Source: Hamadaea tsunoensis DSM 44101 (GTDB taxonomy: Bacteria > Actinomycetota > Actinomycetes > Mycobacteriales > Micromonosporaceae). From it: a stretch of DNA of 64,000 nucleotides. A program made the translations under genes and the position numbers. Below the pieces are notes generated by a model. It worked only from the letters and a program-made list of their open reading frames with translations, ran no database searches and was not told the DNA's origin. The DNA is taken from positions 1 to 64,000 of the forward strand of contig NZ_AUAX01000030.1 of the NCBI RefSeq assembly GCF_000428945.1, read 5' to 3'. The first letter of the stretch is position 1. Each line of letters begins with the position of its first letter. Shown here one piece after another: positions 50,416-58,755 of the stretch.

Positions 50416-51976
50416 TCTCTGGTTCGGGGGCGACTTCAACCCCGAGCAGTGGCCGGAGGAGAGCTGGGCGGACGACCTCGCCCTGATGAAGAAGGCACAC
50501 GTCTCCGTCGTCACGGTCGGGGTCTTCGCCTGGTCCCGGCTCGAACCGGCCCCCGGCGAGTTCGACTTCGGCTGGCTCGACCGCCTGCTCGACCGGCTCG
50601 GCGCGGCCGGCATCGGGGTGTGCCTGGCCACCCCGACGGCCTCGCCCCCACCCTGGTTCACCTGGCGCCACCCGGACGGGCTGCCGGTCGGGCGGGACGG
50701 CGTACGCCTGACGCACGGATCCCGCGACACCTTCTGCGTCAGCTCACCGGCCTTCGCCGAGGCCTCCCGGCGGATCGCGACGGAACTGGCCCGCCGGTAC
50801 GGCCACCACCCCGCCGTACGCCTGTGGCACGTGCACAACGAATACGGCACCTGGTGCTTCTGCGACCATTGCGCCGAGGCGTTCCGGTCCTGGCTGTCCC
50901 GCCGCCACGGTTCACTCGACGGCCTCAACGCCGCGTGGACGACCGACTTCTGGTCCCAGCGGTACGCCTCGTTCGCCGAGGTCCTGCCGCCCCGCGCGAC
51001 CCAGTACCGCCGCAATCCCGCCCAGGACCTCGACTACCGGCGGTTCATGTCCGACGCGCTCCTGGCGAACTACACGATGCAGCGCGACATCCTGCGTACG
51101 CACACCGACCGGCCGGTCACGACGAACTTCGTCCTCGGCGGCTGGGTACCGGTCGACCACGCGCGCTGGGCCCGCGAAGTCGACCTCGTCGCGATCGACA
51201 GCTATCCGGCCGCCCGCGCCTTCGAGGACGCTCTCGCGGAACGGGCGTTCGCCGCCGACCTCGCCCGCGGCTGGGCCCGCGCGGCCGATCATCCGAACGG
51301 CCGCTGGCTGCTCATGGAACACGCGCCGGGTCCACGGCTCGCGGAGGTCGCGGAGGCGTACCTGTCCCGGGGCTCGATCGGGGCGCTGTACTTCCAGTGG
51401 CGGGCGTCCCGGGGCGGGGCCGAGCAGTGGCATCCGGCGCTCGTGCCGCACTCCGGCGTCCTGCCGGCGGCCGTCACGGAACTCGGGGCGTCCCTGCGCG
51501 ACCGGACGCCCGTGACCGTCGACGCCCGGACCGCGCTCGTCTACGACGCCGAGAGCATGTGGGGCTGGCAGGCCGAGCATCTGCCGCTGCGGCTGGAGTA
51601 CGAGACCGTCCTGCTGGACTGGCACCGGAAGCTGGCCGCCCGGGGAGCCGTCGACGTGATCCCGCCCTCGGCCGGCGGCGCGTACTCGCTGGTGGTGGCT
51701 CCGGCGCAGCTGATCCACCGGGACGTGACGGCGCTGGGGGAGACCGTGGTCCTCAACGGCGGCCTGGTCGACGCGTCCTATCGCGTGACCGACGCGGTGG
51801 AAGCGGTCATCGGAGCGCGCGTGGCCGACCGCCGGTTCTCCGACACCTCATGGTTCGACGTCCTGGAACCGACGACGGCGACGGTCGTGGAGCGGACTGC
51901 CGAAGGGCTGCCGCTGGTGACGCGCAACGGCAACGTCTACTACGTCGCCGACTCCGCCCACATCTGGCTCCCCTGA
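50393..51976 (+). CDS. GH42-type beta-galactosidase, short form
   Basis: 527 residues. The GH42 barrel starts GGDFNPEQWPEESWADDLALM. The acid/base Glu is in HVHNEYG (150) and the nucleophile Glu in LLMEHAPG (309). Cysteines of the usual zinc site are seen (CFCDHC). Typical GH42 enzymes are 640-700 residues; here the trimerisation domain after about residue 380 is much shortened, ending quickly in the final beta domain. It is probably intracellular and would remove galactose from xyloglucan side chains. GTG 50393 lies inside the CE7 gene. The operon ends with a family C palindrome. Confidence 0.87.
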   Translation: MSAYLGGDLWFGGDFNPEQWPEESWADDLALMKKAHVSVVTVGVFAWSRLEPAPGEFDFGWLDRLLDRLGAAGIGVCLATPTASPPPWFTWRHPDGLPVGRDGVRLTHGSRDTFCVSSPAFAEASRRIATELARRYGHHPAVRLWHVHNEYGTWCFCDHCAEAFRSWLSRRHGSLDGLNAAWTTDFWSQRYASFAEVLPPRATQYRRNPAQDLDYRRFMSDALLANYTMQRDILRTHTDRPVTTNFVLGGWVPVDHARWAREVDLVAIDSYPAARAFEDALAERAFAADLARGWARAADHPNGRWLLMEHAPGPRLAEVAEAYLSRGSIGALYFQWRASRGGAEQWHPALVPHSGVLPAAVTELGASLRDRTPVTVDARTALVYDAESMWGWQAEHLPLRLEYETVLLDWHRKLAARGAVDVIPPSAGGAYSLVVAPAQLIHRDVTALGETVVLNGGLVDASYRVTDAVEAVIGARVADRRFSDTSWFDVLEPTTATVVERTAEGLPLVTRNGNVYYVADSAHIWLP

Positions 51977-51999
51977 CCGCTCCGCCCTCCCTCCGCACT

Positions 52000-52080
52000 C
52001 AAGATCCCGTTTGGATCAGGTTTTTCACCCGAATCTTGGGCCATGATTCGGGTGATTTCCCTGATCCAAACGGGATCTTG
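52000..52080. repeat. Family C 81-bp palindrome, copy 3
   Basis: Begins CAAGATCCCGTTTGGATCAG and ends with the complement, with the inner stem CACCCGAATC/GATTCGGGTG. It fills the gap between two converging genes (stops at 51976 and 52090), so it probably ends both transcripts. The frame matching copies 1 and 2 is again free of stops. Confidence 0.93.
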
Positions 52081-52089
52081 GCGGGATGG

Positions 52090-53172
52090 TCAGGGGCGGG
52101 AGGGGTCCAGGCGGATGCGGAGGTGGGGGAGTTCCGTCGTCGCGTCCAGGCGCGGGATCTCCGTCGTGTCCAGGACGCGCGGGTGCATCGCCGTCTGCTC
52201 CATGAGCACCGGGTGCTCCGCCGTGGGCAGGTCCATCAGCGGCGTACGCCCGTTCAGCGCCGGCCGGATCGCGTTGCCGGTGCGGTGGGACACGACCGAG
52301 GCGTGGGTCGGCTCTGGTTCGGGCAGGTCGGCGTCCTCGTCGCGTTCCTGCGATTCGGCGTACCGGGTGAGGGCGATCACCGAGCCGAGGGTCACCAGGA
52401 AGCCGATCGCGGCGAGCCACCACAGGCCGGGCCGGACCTTGTCGCCGAGGAGCAGGAGGCCGACCGCGGCGGCCGGGACGGCACCGGCGGCGTCCATCGC
52501 GGCGACGGCGGCGTTGGTGGAGCCGCGCTGCATTGCGAGGCCCAGCAGGAGCTGGGCGCTGAGCGAGTGGATGATCACCAGGTAGAGCAGCGGGCTGGTG
52601 ACGAACTCGAAGATCGAGTGGGCCGACGCGAGCGGGCGTGCGGCCACCGCGGCGCAGGCGAAGCCGAGGCCGGACAGGGCGCCGAGGACGACGCTGCCGG
52701 GGGTGCCCTGGATGCGCACGGCGAAGAAGCCGGCGCCGGCGATGATCACGAGCGAGCCCAGCAGGCAGATGATGCCGAGGGTGGACAGCGGCCGTGAGGG
52801 CGCGGGCTCGGCGGACAGCACGAGGGCGCCGATGCCGACCACCAGCGAGGCGAGCAGGACGATCTCGCTCCTCGGCAGGTTCCATTTCAGCAGGATGACG
52901 CCGAGGACCGCGGTGACGCCGAGCCCGGCCGCGACGCTCGCCTGTACGAGGAAGAGCGGCAGGTCCCGCCGGGCCAGCAGGGCGAGGAAGAAGCCCAGCA
53001 TCTGGCAGCCGAGGCCGCCGAGGTAGATCCGGTGCCCGAGCAGCCGCATCAGCAGGCCGGGGTCGAGCGTGTTGTGCATCTTGGTACGCGAGGCAGCCAC
53101 GGACTGCAGCAGGTTTCCCACGCCGTACGCGATGATCATCGCCGCGAGGAACCACCAACCTGAGGACACCAC
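52090..53172 (-). CDS. DMT-like multi-helix membrane protein
   Basis: 360 residues. About nine hydrophobic helices fill residues 5-275, arranged like an EamA/DMT or NIPA-like transporter. A hydrophilic tail of about 80 residues is rich in Glu, Asp and Pro. Its substrate is unknown. GTG 53172 follows TAAACT by six bases (leaderless). Just upstream are the palindromes GTTTAAAC and ACCCCTAGGGGT (53186-53197), possible operator sites. Confidence 0.75.
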   Translation of the reverse strand: MVSSGWWFLAAMIIAYGVGNLLQSVAASRTKMHNTLDPGLLMRLLGHRIYLGGLGCQMLGFFLALLARRDLPLFLVQASVAAGLGVTAVLGVILLKWNLPRSEIVLLASLVVGIGALVLSAEPAPSRPLSTLGIICLLGSLVIIAGAGFFAVRIQGTPGSVVLGALSGLGFACAAVAARPLASAHSIFEFVTSPLLYLVIIHSLSAQLLLGLAMQRGSTNAAVAAMDAAGAVPAAAVGLLLLGDKVRPGLWWLAAIGFLVTLGSVIALTRYAESQERDEDADLPEPEPTHASVVSHRTGNAIRPALNGRTPLMDLPTAEHPVLMEQTAMHPRVLDTTEIPRLDATTELPHLRIRLDPSRP

Positions 53173-53178
53173 GGCGCG

Positions 53179-53197
53179 AGTTTAAACCCCTAGGGGT
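53179..53197 (-). promoter_or_regulatory. Leaderless -10 box and palindrome, DMT-like gene
   Basis: TAAACT (minus strand, 53179-53184) lies six bases before GTG 53172. ACCCCTAGGGGT (53186-53197) lies directly upstream of it and could be an operator. Confidence 0.5.
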
Positions 53198-53257
53198 CGC
53201 TCCGCCCCTCTGCGTGTCAGGACGCGCGACGGCTCGTCACCCACAGAGAGACCCTGC

Positions 53258-54061
53258 TCACAGTGCGCGAAGGCCACCTGGGGTGAGCCGCGCGAGGATG
53301 TCGGAGTGCAGCTTGCCGTTGGTGGCGATGGCGCTCCCGCCGCCCGGCGTCGCCCGCCCGGACAGGTCCGTGAAGGTTCCACCGGCCTCCGTCACGATCG
53401 GGATGAGGGCGGCGATGTCCCACAGCGACAGCTCGGGCTCGACCATCACGTCGAGGGCGCCCTCCGCCAGAAGCATGTAACCGTAGAAATCACCGTATGC
53501 CCGGCTACGCCAGCATTTACGCATGATCTCCAGCATTGAGGCCAGTCGTCCGGTCTGTTCCCACGAGTTCAGCGACGAGTAGCAGAAGCTGGCGTCGGCC
53601 AGCCGGGCGACCTCGGACACCCGGATCGGCTGCGCCGCGGCCTGGTGCCGGCCGGCGAACGCGCCGAGGCCCCGGGCGGCCCACCAGCGCCGCCCCAGAG
53701 CCGGCGCCGAGACCAGGCCGACCACCGGCTCGTCGCCCTCCATCAGCGAGATCAGCGTGCCCCACACGGGTACGCCGCGGATGAAGTTCTTCGTGCCGTC
53801 GATGGGGTCGATGACCCACTGGCGCGAACCGGTGGCCCCGGTGGACCCGTACTCCTCGCCGAGGACTCCGTCGCGGGGCCGCGTACGCGCGAGGGTCGAT
53901 CGGAGCGCCTTCTCCACGGCGGTGTCGGCGTCGCTGACCGGGGTGAGATCCGGCTTGCTGCTGACGTGCAGGTCCAGCGCCCGGAATCGCGACATGGCCA
54001 GCGAATCGGCCGTATCCGCCAGAACATGGGCCAGTGCCAGATCGTCCGCGTAGCGCGCCAT
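53258..54061 (-). CDS. hisN: Histidinol-phosphatase, inositol-monophosphatase fold
   Basis: 267 residues. Metal-site motifs of the IMPase superfamily are present: GEEYG (about 70), DPIDGTKNF (about 85) and LWDIAALIPIVTEAGG (about 215). The sequence and length match actinobacterial HisN, which removes phosphate from histidinol phosphate in histidine synthesis. ATG 54061 is preceded by TAGGTT six bases upstream, so it is leaderless. It is divergent from a DUF2087 gene. Confidence 0.9.
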   Translation of the reverse strand: MARYADDLALAHVLADTADSLAMSRFRALDLHVSSKPDLTPVSDADTAVEKALRSTLARTRPRDGVLGEEYGSTGATGSRQWVIDPIDGTKNFIRGVPVWGTLISLMEGDEPVVGLVSAPALGRRWWAARGLGAFAGRHQAAAQPIRVSEVARLADASFCYSSLNSWEQTGRLASMLEIMRKCWRSRAYGDFYGYMLLAEGALDVMVEPELSLWDIAALIPIVTEAGGTFTDLSGRATPGGGSAIATNGKLHSDILARLTPGGLRAL

Positions 54062-54067
54062 GCGCAG

Positions 54068-54073
54068 AACCTA
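54068..54073 (-). promoter_or_regulatory. Leaderless -10 box, hisN
   Basis: TAGGTT on the minus strand, six bases before ATG 54061. Confidence 0.55.
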
Positions 54074-54133
54074 TCGGATCTCATGGAGCAATACGGGAGC
54101 GGATATCCGCGCGACACGATGTGGGCCGCTCGG

Positions 54134-54139
54134 TAGCGT
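54134..54139 (+). promoter_or_regulatory. Leaderless -10 box, DUF2087 gene
   Basis: TAGCGT, seven bases before GTG 54147. The identical hexamer and spacing recur before the SRAP gene. Confidence 0.55.
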
Positions 54140-54146
54140 CGGCGGG

Positions 54147-54440
54147 GTGATGGACACCGACCGGCAACGGGAGGCCGTACTCAAGGCGTTTCTCGCCCCG
54201 GACGGCTCCCTGACGAGCATGCCCACCCGCGCGACCAAGCGCCGCTACGTGCTGGAGCACATCGCGGCCGCCTTCGAACCCGGCGTGCGGTACGCCGAGG
54301 TCGAGGTCAACGCCGTGCTGCGGGCGTTCTACGAGCGGGACTACGTCGCCCTGCGCCGCTATCTCGTCGAGAACGGCCTCCTGGAGCGGGAGAACGCCAC
54401 GGCGACCTACTGGCGGTCCGGCGGATACGTCGAGGTCTGA
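54147..54440 (+). CDS. DUF2087 protein
   Basis: 97 residues spanning one DUF2087 domain: VLKAFLAPDGSLTSMP, KRRYVLEHIAAAFEPG, YAEVEVNAVLRAFYERDYVALRRYLVENG and YWRSGGY. The family is helical and often fused to or next to regulators, but its role is unknown. GTG 54147 is preferred over ATG 54150 because TAGCGT lies seven bases upstream. Its last 34 bases overlap the converging rsgA gene. Confidence 0.88.
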   Translation: MMDTDRQREAVLKAFLAPDGSLTSMPTRATKRRYVLEHIAAAFEPGVRYAEVEVNAVLRAFYERDYVALRRYLVENGLLERENATATYWRSGGYVEV

Positions 54441-55474
54441 CGGTCCTGGACGTCCTCCTCGGTGCTGTTGCGGGAGCCGAGGAGGCGGCGGAAGGACGCC
54501 AGCCGGCGCTCGTCGGCGTGCCCGGCCGCGACCCAGGCGTCCAGCGCGCACTCGCCGCCCAGGTGCTCGCAGTTGGGCGGGCAGTCGACCGTTCCCTCGA
54601 CCAGGTCGAGGAAGCCGTGCAGGAGGTTGTCCGCGGTCACGTGGGCCAGCCCGAAACTGCGTACGCCGGGGGTGTCGATGATCCAGCCGGGATCCTTGCG
54701 ACCCTTGCCGACCGGCGGCAGCCGGAGGGCCACGGCGCTCGTGGAGGTGTGCCGGCCCTTGCCGATCGCGCTGACCGCCCCGACCGCCCGGTCGGTGCCC
54801 GGGATGAGCCGGTTGACCAGGGTCGACTTGCCGACGCCGGAGTGCCCGACGAGCACCGACACCTGGCCGGCCAGCGCCTTGCGCAGTGCGGTGAGGTCGC
54901 CCTCGGGGCCGGTCAGCAGGTGGGGCACGTCGAGCGCGGCGTAGTAGTCCAGGATTTCGTGCGGGCTCGCCAGGTCGGACTTGGTCAGCAGCAGCAGCGG
55001 CTCGATCTCGGCGTCGTACGCGGCCACCAGGCACCGGTCGATGAAGCCGGTACGCGGCGGCGGGTCGGCCAGCGCGCTGACGATGACGAGCTGGTCGGCG
55101 TTGGCCACGACGACCCGTTCCAGCCGGCCCTCGGGGGTCGTGTCGTCGTCGTCGGCCGTCCGCCGCAGCACGCTCGTACGCTCGGCGATCCGCACGATCC
55201 GGGCCAGCGAACCGGGCGCGCCGGTGGTGTCGCCGACGAGGGCCGCCCGGTCGCCGACGACGACGGATTTGCGGCCCATCTCCCGGGCGCGCATGGCGGT
55301 CACGAGCTCGTCGCTCTCGCCCCGGACACAGGTGTACCGGCCGCGGTCCACGGCTATCACCAGTGCGTCGATGGCGTCGTCGTGCTTGGGTCGCGTACGC
55401 GTCCGGGGGCGTGAACCCCTCGTGGGGCGTACGCGCACGTCGTCCTCGTCGTACTCACGTCGCTTGGTCGTCAA
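54407..55474 (-). CDS. rsgA: Ribosome small-subunit-dependent GTPase A
   Basis: 355 residues. A basic N-terminal tail and an OB-fold (about 45-110) precede a circularly permuted GTPase domain with LLLTKSDL (G4), GHSGVGKST (G1) and DTPGVRSFG (G3) in that order. A C-terminal zinc site is DCPPNCEHLGGECAL. RsgA helps mature the 30S subunit. TTG 55474 is chosen: it overlaps the aroA stop by four bases (TTGA) and AGGA lies upstream; ATG 55502 is an in-frame alternative. Confidence 0.92.
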   Translation of the reverse strand: MTTKRREYDEDDVRVRPTRGSRPRTRTRPKHDDAIDALVIAVDRGRYTCVRGESDELVTAMRAREMGRKSVVVGDRAALVGDTTGAPGSLARIVRIAERTSVLRRTADDDDTTPEGRLERVVVANADQLVIVSALADPPPRTGFIDRCLVAAYDAEIEPLLLLTKSDLASPHEILDYYAALDVPHLLTGPEGDLTALRKALAGQVSVLVGHSGVGKSTLVNRLIPGTDRAVGAVSAIGKGRHTSTSAVALRLPPVGKGRKDPGWIIDTPGVRSFGLAHVTADNLLHGFLDLVEGTVDCPPNCEHLGGECALDAWVAAGHADERRLASFRRLLGSRNSTEEDVQDRQTSTYPPDRQ

Positions 55475-56757
55475 GAGCTCGTTCCTGTCATGGCACTCCA
55501 TAGTGCCGGGAACTCGGGGAGGGTCTTGGCTGTACACGCCACATCGCTCAAGACGATACCGGGGACGGCCAGGCCGAGCAGCGCCCCGGCGTGGGCCATC
55601 CGGTGATCGTCGTAAGTTTCGAACGCGGTGCCGGTCAGCGGCCGCGGCCGGATCTCCAGCCCGTCGTGGCGCTCCTCGACGTCGGCCCCGAGCGCGACGA
55701 GTTCCCGGGCCAGCGCGGCGATCCGGTCCGTCTCGTGCGTACGCAGATGGGACACGCCGTGCACCTTCGAGGGCGCGTCGGCCAGCGCGGCGAGGGCGAC
55801 GACGACCGGGCCGAGTTCGCTGGCGTCGTGCAGGTCGACGTCGACGCCGTGCACGACCCCGCCGCCGCGGACCACGAGACCGGCCTCGGTCAGCGTACAG
55901 GTGCCGCCCATCCGGGTCAGGATCTCGCGCAGCCGGTCGCCGGCCTGCGTACTGGTCCGGGGCCAGCCCGGCACGGTCACCGTGCCGCCGGTCACGAGCG
56001 CGGCGGCCAGGAACGGCGCCGCCGTGGACAGATCGGGCTCGATCGGCCACGCCCGGCCGAGCAGCCGCCCGGGCTCGACCCGCCAGACGTTCTTGACCGA
56101 GTCGTCCACGGCCGCCCCGGCCGCGCGCAGCATCAGCACCGTCATGCGCAGCTGCGGCGCGCTCGGGATCGCCGGGCCGTCGTGGCGCAGCGTCAGGCCG
56201 TGGTCGAAGTCGGGCGCGGCCAGCAGCAGGCCGGAGACGAACTGGGTCGACTCGGACGCGTCGAGGACCACCTCGCCACCGCGTACGCCGCCCTGGCCGT
56301 GGATCGTCATCGGCAGGCCGTCGGCCGTGCTCGCCTCGATGCGTACGCCGAGCGCGCGCAGGGCGCCGACGAGCGGGGCGAGCGGCCGGCGGCGGGCGGC
56401 CGGCTCCCCGTCGAACGTGACCGCGCCGCTCGCCAGGCCGGCCAGCGGGGGCAGGAAGCGCATGACGGTCCCGGCCCGGCCCACGTCCACGTGCGCGGGG
56501 CCGGCCAGCGGCCGGGGCCGGACCACCCAGCGCTCGTCGGCCAGCGTCGAGACGGTGACCCCGAGCGCGCGCAGCCCGGCCGCCATCAGCTCGGTGTCGC
56601 GCGCCCGCAGCGGATGCTCCAGCGTCGAGGTGTCCACCGACAGGGCGGCCAGGACGAGGGCGCGCGCGGTCATCGACTTCGAGCCGGGCAGGGGCACGAC
56701 CGCATCGACGGGTCCGGCGGCTGTGGGTGCGGCCCAAGGTGTCGCGCGCTTCGTCAC
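55471..56757 (-). CDS. aroA: 3-phosphoshikimate 1-carboxyvinyltransferase (EPSP synthase)
   Basis: 428 residues. The shikimate-site loop PLPGSKSMTARALVLAAL, the GRAGTVMRFLPPLAG block (NAGT equivalent), RRRPLAPLVGALRALG, SSQFVSGLLL-like ESTQFVSGLLLAAP and THETDRIAAL are all present. It joins shikimate 3-phosphate and PEP in aromatic amino-acid synthesis. GTG 56757 is preferred over the upstream ATG 56937, because sequence before it is not family-like and a weak CAGAAT box lies six bases upstream. It forms an operon with rsgA. Confidence 0.94.
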   Translation of the reverse strand: MTKRATPWAAPTAAGPVDAVVPLPGSKSMTARALVLAALSVDTSTLEHPLRARDTELMAAGLRALGVTVSTLADERWVVRPRPLAGPAHVDVGRAGTVMRFLPPLAGLASGAVTFDGEPAARRRPLAPLVGALRALGVRIEASTADGLPMTIHGQGGVRGGEVVLDASESTQFVSGLLLAAPDFDHGLTLRHDGPAIPSAPQLRMTVLMLRAAGAAVDDSVKNVWRVEPGRLLGRAWPIEPDLSTAAPFLAAALVTGGTVTVPGWPRTSTQAGDRLREILTRMGGTCTLTEAGLVVRGGGVVHGVDVDLHDASELGPVVVALAALADAPSKVHGVSHLRTHETDRIAALARELVALGADVEERHDGLEIRPRPLTGTAFETYDDHRMAHAGALLGLAVPGIVLSDVACTAKTLPEFPALWSAMTGTSS

Positions 56758-56874
56758 CCGCCCATTCTGACGGGCGGGCGGACCCGCGGATAGGGAGTGA
56801 GCGAAGGGTGGCGTACCGGTGGCGCACCCTTTCGTGTCCGAGGTGGACGGCCGGATTTCGTCGGACCGGGCGGG

Positions 56875-56880
56875 TAGCGT
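56875..56880 (+). promoter_or_regulatory. Leaderless -10 box, SRAP gene
   Basis: TAGCGT, seven bases before ATG 56888. Confidence 0.6.
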
Positions 56881-56887
56881 CCCCGGT

Positions 56888-57550
56888 ATGTGCGGCCGAT
56901 ACGCCACCACCCGCTCCTCGGCGGACCTGAGCAGCATCTTCGAGGCCTACGACGAGACGTCCGGGTCCGTGCGCCCCGACTACAACGTGGCCCCCACCGA
57001 CCCCGTCCCGATCGTCCGGGTCGCCGAGGAGACCGGCGCGCGCGTGCTCACCGTCGCCCGCTGGGGCCTGATCCCGTTCTGGGCGAAGGACCACCGGGTC
57101 GGCGCGCGCATGATCAACGCCCGGGCCGAGACCGTCATGACCACCAGGGCGTACGCGCGGTCGTTCGAACGCCGTCGCTGCCTCGTCCCGGCCGACGGCT
57201 GGTACGAGTGGGCCCGCCGACCGGCCGGCAAGCAGGCGTATTTCATGACGGCGCCGGATCTCGTCTTCGCCGGGATCTGGTCGACGGGCGCGGATCGGCT
57301 GAGCTTCAGCGTGCTGACGACGGCGTCGGCGGGACCGCTCGCCGAGGTGCACGACCGCATGCCGCTGCTGCTGCCCCGCGACCGGTGGGCGGAGTGGCTG
57401 ACGGCTACTGCGAGTGACGGCCTGCTCACCCCTGCGTCGCCGGAATATCTCTCCACAGTAGAGATTCGGGCAGTCGGTCCGGCCGTGGGAGATGTCCGTA
57501 ACGACGGCCCGGATCTGATCGCACCGATCGATGATGGTCTACTCTTTTGA
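56888..57550 (+). CDS. SRAP-domain protein (HMCES/YedK type)
   Basis: 220 residues. MCGRYA at the N-terminus supplies Cys2, the residue that crosslinks to abasic sites in single-stranded DNA. NVAPTDPVPIV, WGLIPFWAKD, NARAETV, RRCLVPADGWYEW and the conserved His in VHDRMPLLLP complete the SRAP fold. It protects abasic sites at replication forks. The ATG must be exact for Cys2 to be exposed, and the TAGCGT box seven bases upstream agrees with ATG 56888. It is divergent from aroA. Confidence 0.95.
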   Translation: MCGRYATTRSSADLSSIFEAYDETSGSVRPDYNVAPTDPVPIVRVAEETGARVLTVARWGLIPFWAKDHRVGARMINARAETVMTTRAYARSFERRRCLVPADGWYEWARRPAGKQAYFMTAPDLVFAGIWSTGADRLSFSVLTTASAGPLAEVHDRMPLLLPRDRWAEWLTATASDGLLTPASPEYLSTVEIRAVGPAVGDVRNDGPDLIAPIDDGLLF

Positions 57551-57626
57551 ATCGTAGTCGATCTTCATATCGTGACACGGGGTAGTCGTCGGAACGGTCG
57601 ATTCTGTGCCGATTTCGGAGTCATTG

Positions 57627-57644
57627 ATGGTGATTTGTCGCTGA
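57627..57644 (+). CDS. Five-codon upstream ORF in the whiB leader
   Basis: ATG GTG ATT TGT CGC TGA encodes MVICR. GGAG lies six bases upstream. It sits in a 246-base gap (57551-57796) before the WhiB gene that has no other gene. Translated upstream ORFs control some WhiB7/WblC-type genes, so this may be a leader peptide, but the evidence is only positional. Confidence 0.35.
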   Translation: MVICR

Positions 57645-57796
57645 GGAAAGTTGCCGACCTCCTGACGAACCCTTGTCCGGGGGCGCGTTTGTGCGGTAGA
57701 ACACAGCGCCGGTGCAAGGCCGTCAGGCCCCACCACCGGGTACGCGCCGCGCATCGATCGCGCGGCGGGAAGGCGACCCACGGGGGAGGTGGGTGG

Positions 57797-58333
57797 ATGA
57801 CCCGGGCGCGTGTTCCACGCCCGCACGAAGTCGCGGCGGCTCGTCGCGATCCGAGACTGCTGAGAGCCGCCACCGAGCGGCAGAACGACACCGCCTGGCG
57901 TACGCGTGGCGTGTGCCAGTCCGTCGACCCGGAGACGTTCTTCCCGGCGCCGACGGATCCGCCCGACGCGGCCATCGCCCTCTGCGGCACCTGCGACGTG
58001 CGGGGTGCCTGCCTGGCCTGGGCGCTGGACGCCGGCGACTGCCACGGCGTGTGGGGCGGCACGACCGCCAGGGAGCGCCGTGCGATGGTCGTCGCCTGGC
58101 GTACGCCCGAACAGCCCGAAGAGAACCCGTACGCGGAACAGCCGTCGACGACGCCGGCCCGCACGCTGGGACCCGAGAAGCCGGCCCGGGTCGCGGGCGG
58201 CCGACGGGGACGGCGGGGCGCGACGGGCGTGCAGCACGAGCGCGGGCCAGCTGGCGTACAGCATGAGCAGGAAAGTCCGCCGGTGTTCATCCCACTGCAG
58301 CGGACGACTCCGCTGGAGGCCCTCGTCGGGTGA
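57797..58333 (+). CDS. WhiB-family iron-sulfur regulator with long C-terminus
   Basis: 178 residues. Four cysteines lie in [20 protein letters not shown] (CxxCxxxxxC), the ligand set for a 4Fe-4S cluster. [12 protein letters not shown] is the WhiB signature turn. The C-terminal 80 residues are atypical, with a basic [11 protein letters not shown] stretch that could be an AT-hook-like DNA contact, and the repeated words [18 protein letters not shown] 57797 follows GGGGGAGG. WhiB proteins bind sigma factor region 4. A SigR-type sigma gene follows 422 bases downstream. Confidence 0.88.
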   Translation: MTRARVPRPHEVAAARRDPRLLRAATERQNDTAWRTRGVCQSVDPETFFPAPTDPPDAAIALCGTCDVRGACLAWALDAGDCHGVWGGTTARERRAMVVAWRTPEQPEENPYAEQPSTTPARTLGPEKPARVAGGRRGRRGATGVQHERGPAGVQHEQESPPVFIPLQRTTPLEALVG

Positions 58334-58458
58334 GCCGGGGAGGGCTTGCCCGAGCCGGCGGGAGTTCAGTCAGCCGGGGAGGGCTTGCCCGAGCCGCCAG
58401 GAGTGCGGTCAGCCGGGGAGGGCTTGCCCGAGCCGCCAGGAGTTCAGTCAGCCAGGGT
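58333..58458 (+). repeat. 39-bp tandem repeat, 3.2 units
   Basis: Units at 58333-58371, 58372-58410 and 58411-58449 start AGCCGGGGAGGGCTTGCCCG, with a partial fourth unit. The first unit begins on the last base of the whiB stop. 39 bp is 13 codons, and the sigR frame stays open through it (SRGGLARA-type repeats). Each unit contains GGGCTTGCCC, a small hairpin. Confidence 0.93.
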
Positions 58459-58504
58459 GTGATCCACGTGACGCGTACCGGGCGGATCGGAAATTCACCG
58501 ACCA

Positions 58505-58530
58505 GGAATTCCCCGACCGCCCGGGACGTT
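58505..58530 (+). promoter_or_regulatory. SigR-type autoregulatory promoter
   Basis: GGAAT (58505-58509), 18 bases, then GTT (58528-58530). This is the consensus used by SigR in Streptomyces and SigH in mycobacteria. It lies upstream of sigR and of an in-frame ATG at 58597. Confidence 0.78.
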
Positions 58531-58755
58531 GAGCAGGCCGTAGACCTTGAAGGGGTTGATGGCGTGCGTACCGTGACGAGAACACCGTCCGACCGGATGC
58601 TGAAGGTCCGGATCGAGCCGGAGGAGTGGCGCTCGGGGGCCACCCTGGGCGACTCGACCGCCCTGCCCGCCGACGTTCTTGCGGCGCCGCTGCTGGGTAC
58701 CCGCGTATCCTCAGCGGGGCGGGCCGTGGTTCAGCGGCCGCGGAAGGGCGAGAGG

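Noticed and set aside
58330-58755. A 344-residue SigR beginning at the tandem repeat
   Set aside because: The frame is open, but the extension is repeat-derived and the promoter and ribosome site point to 58756, with 58597 as the only credible longer form.
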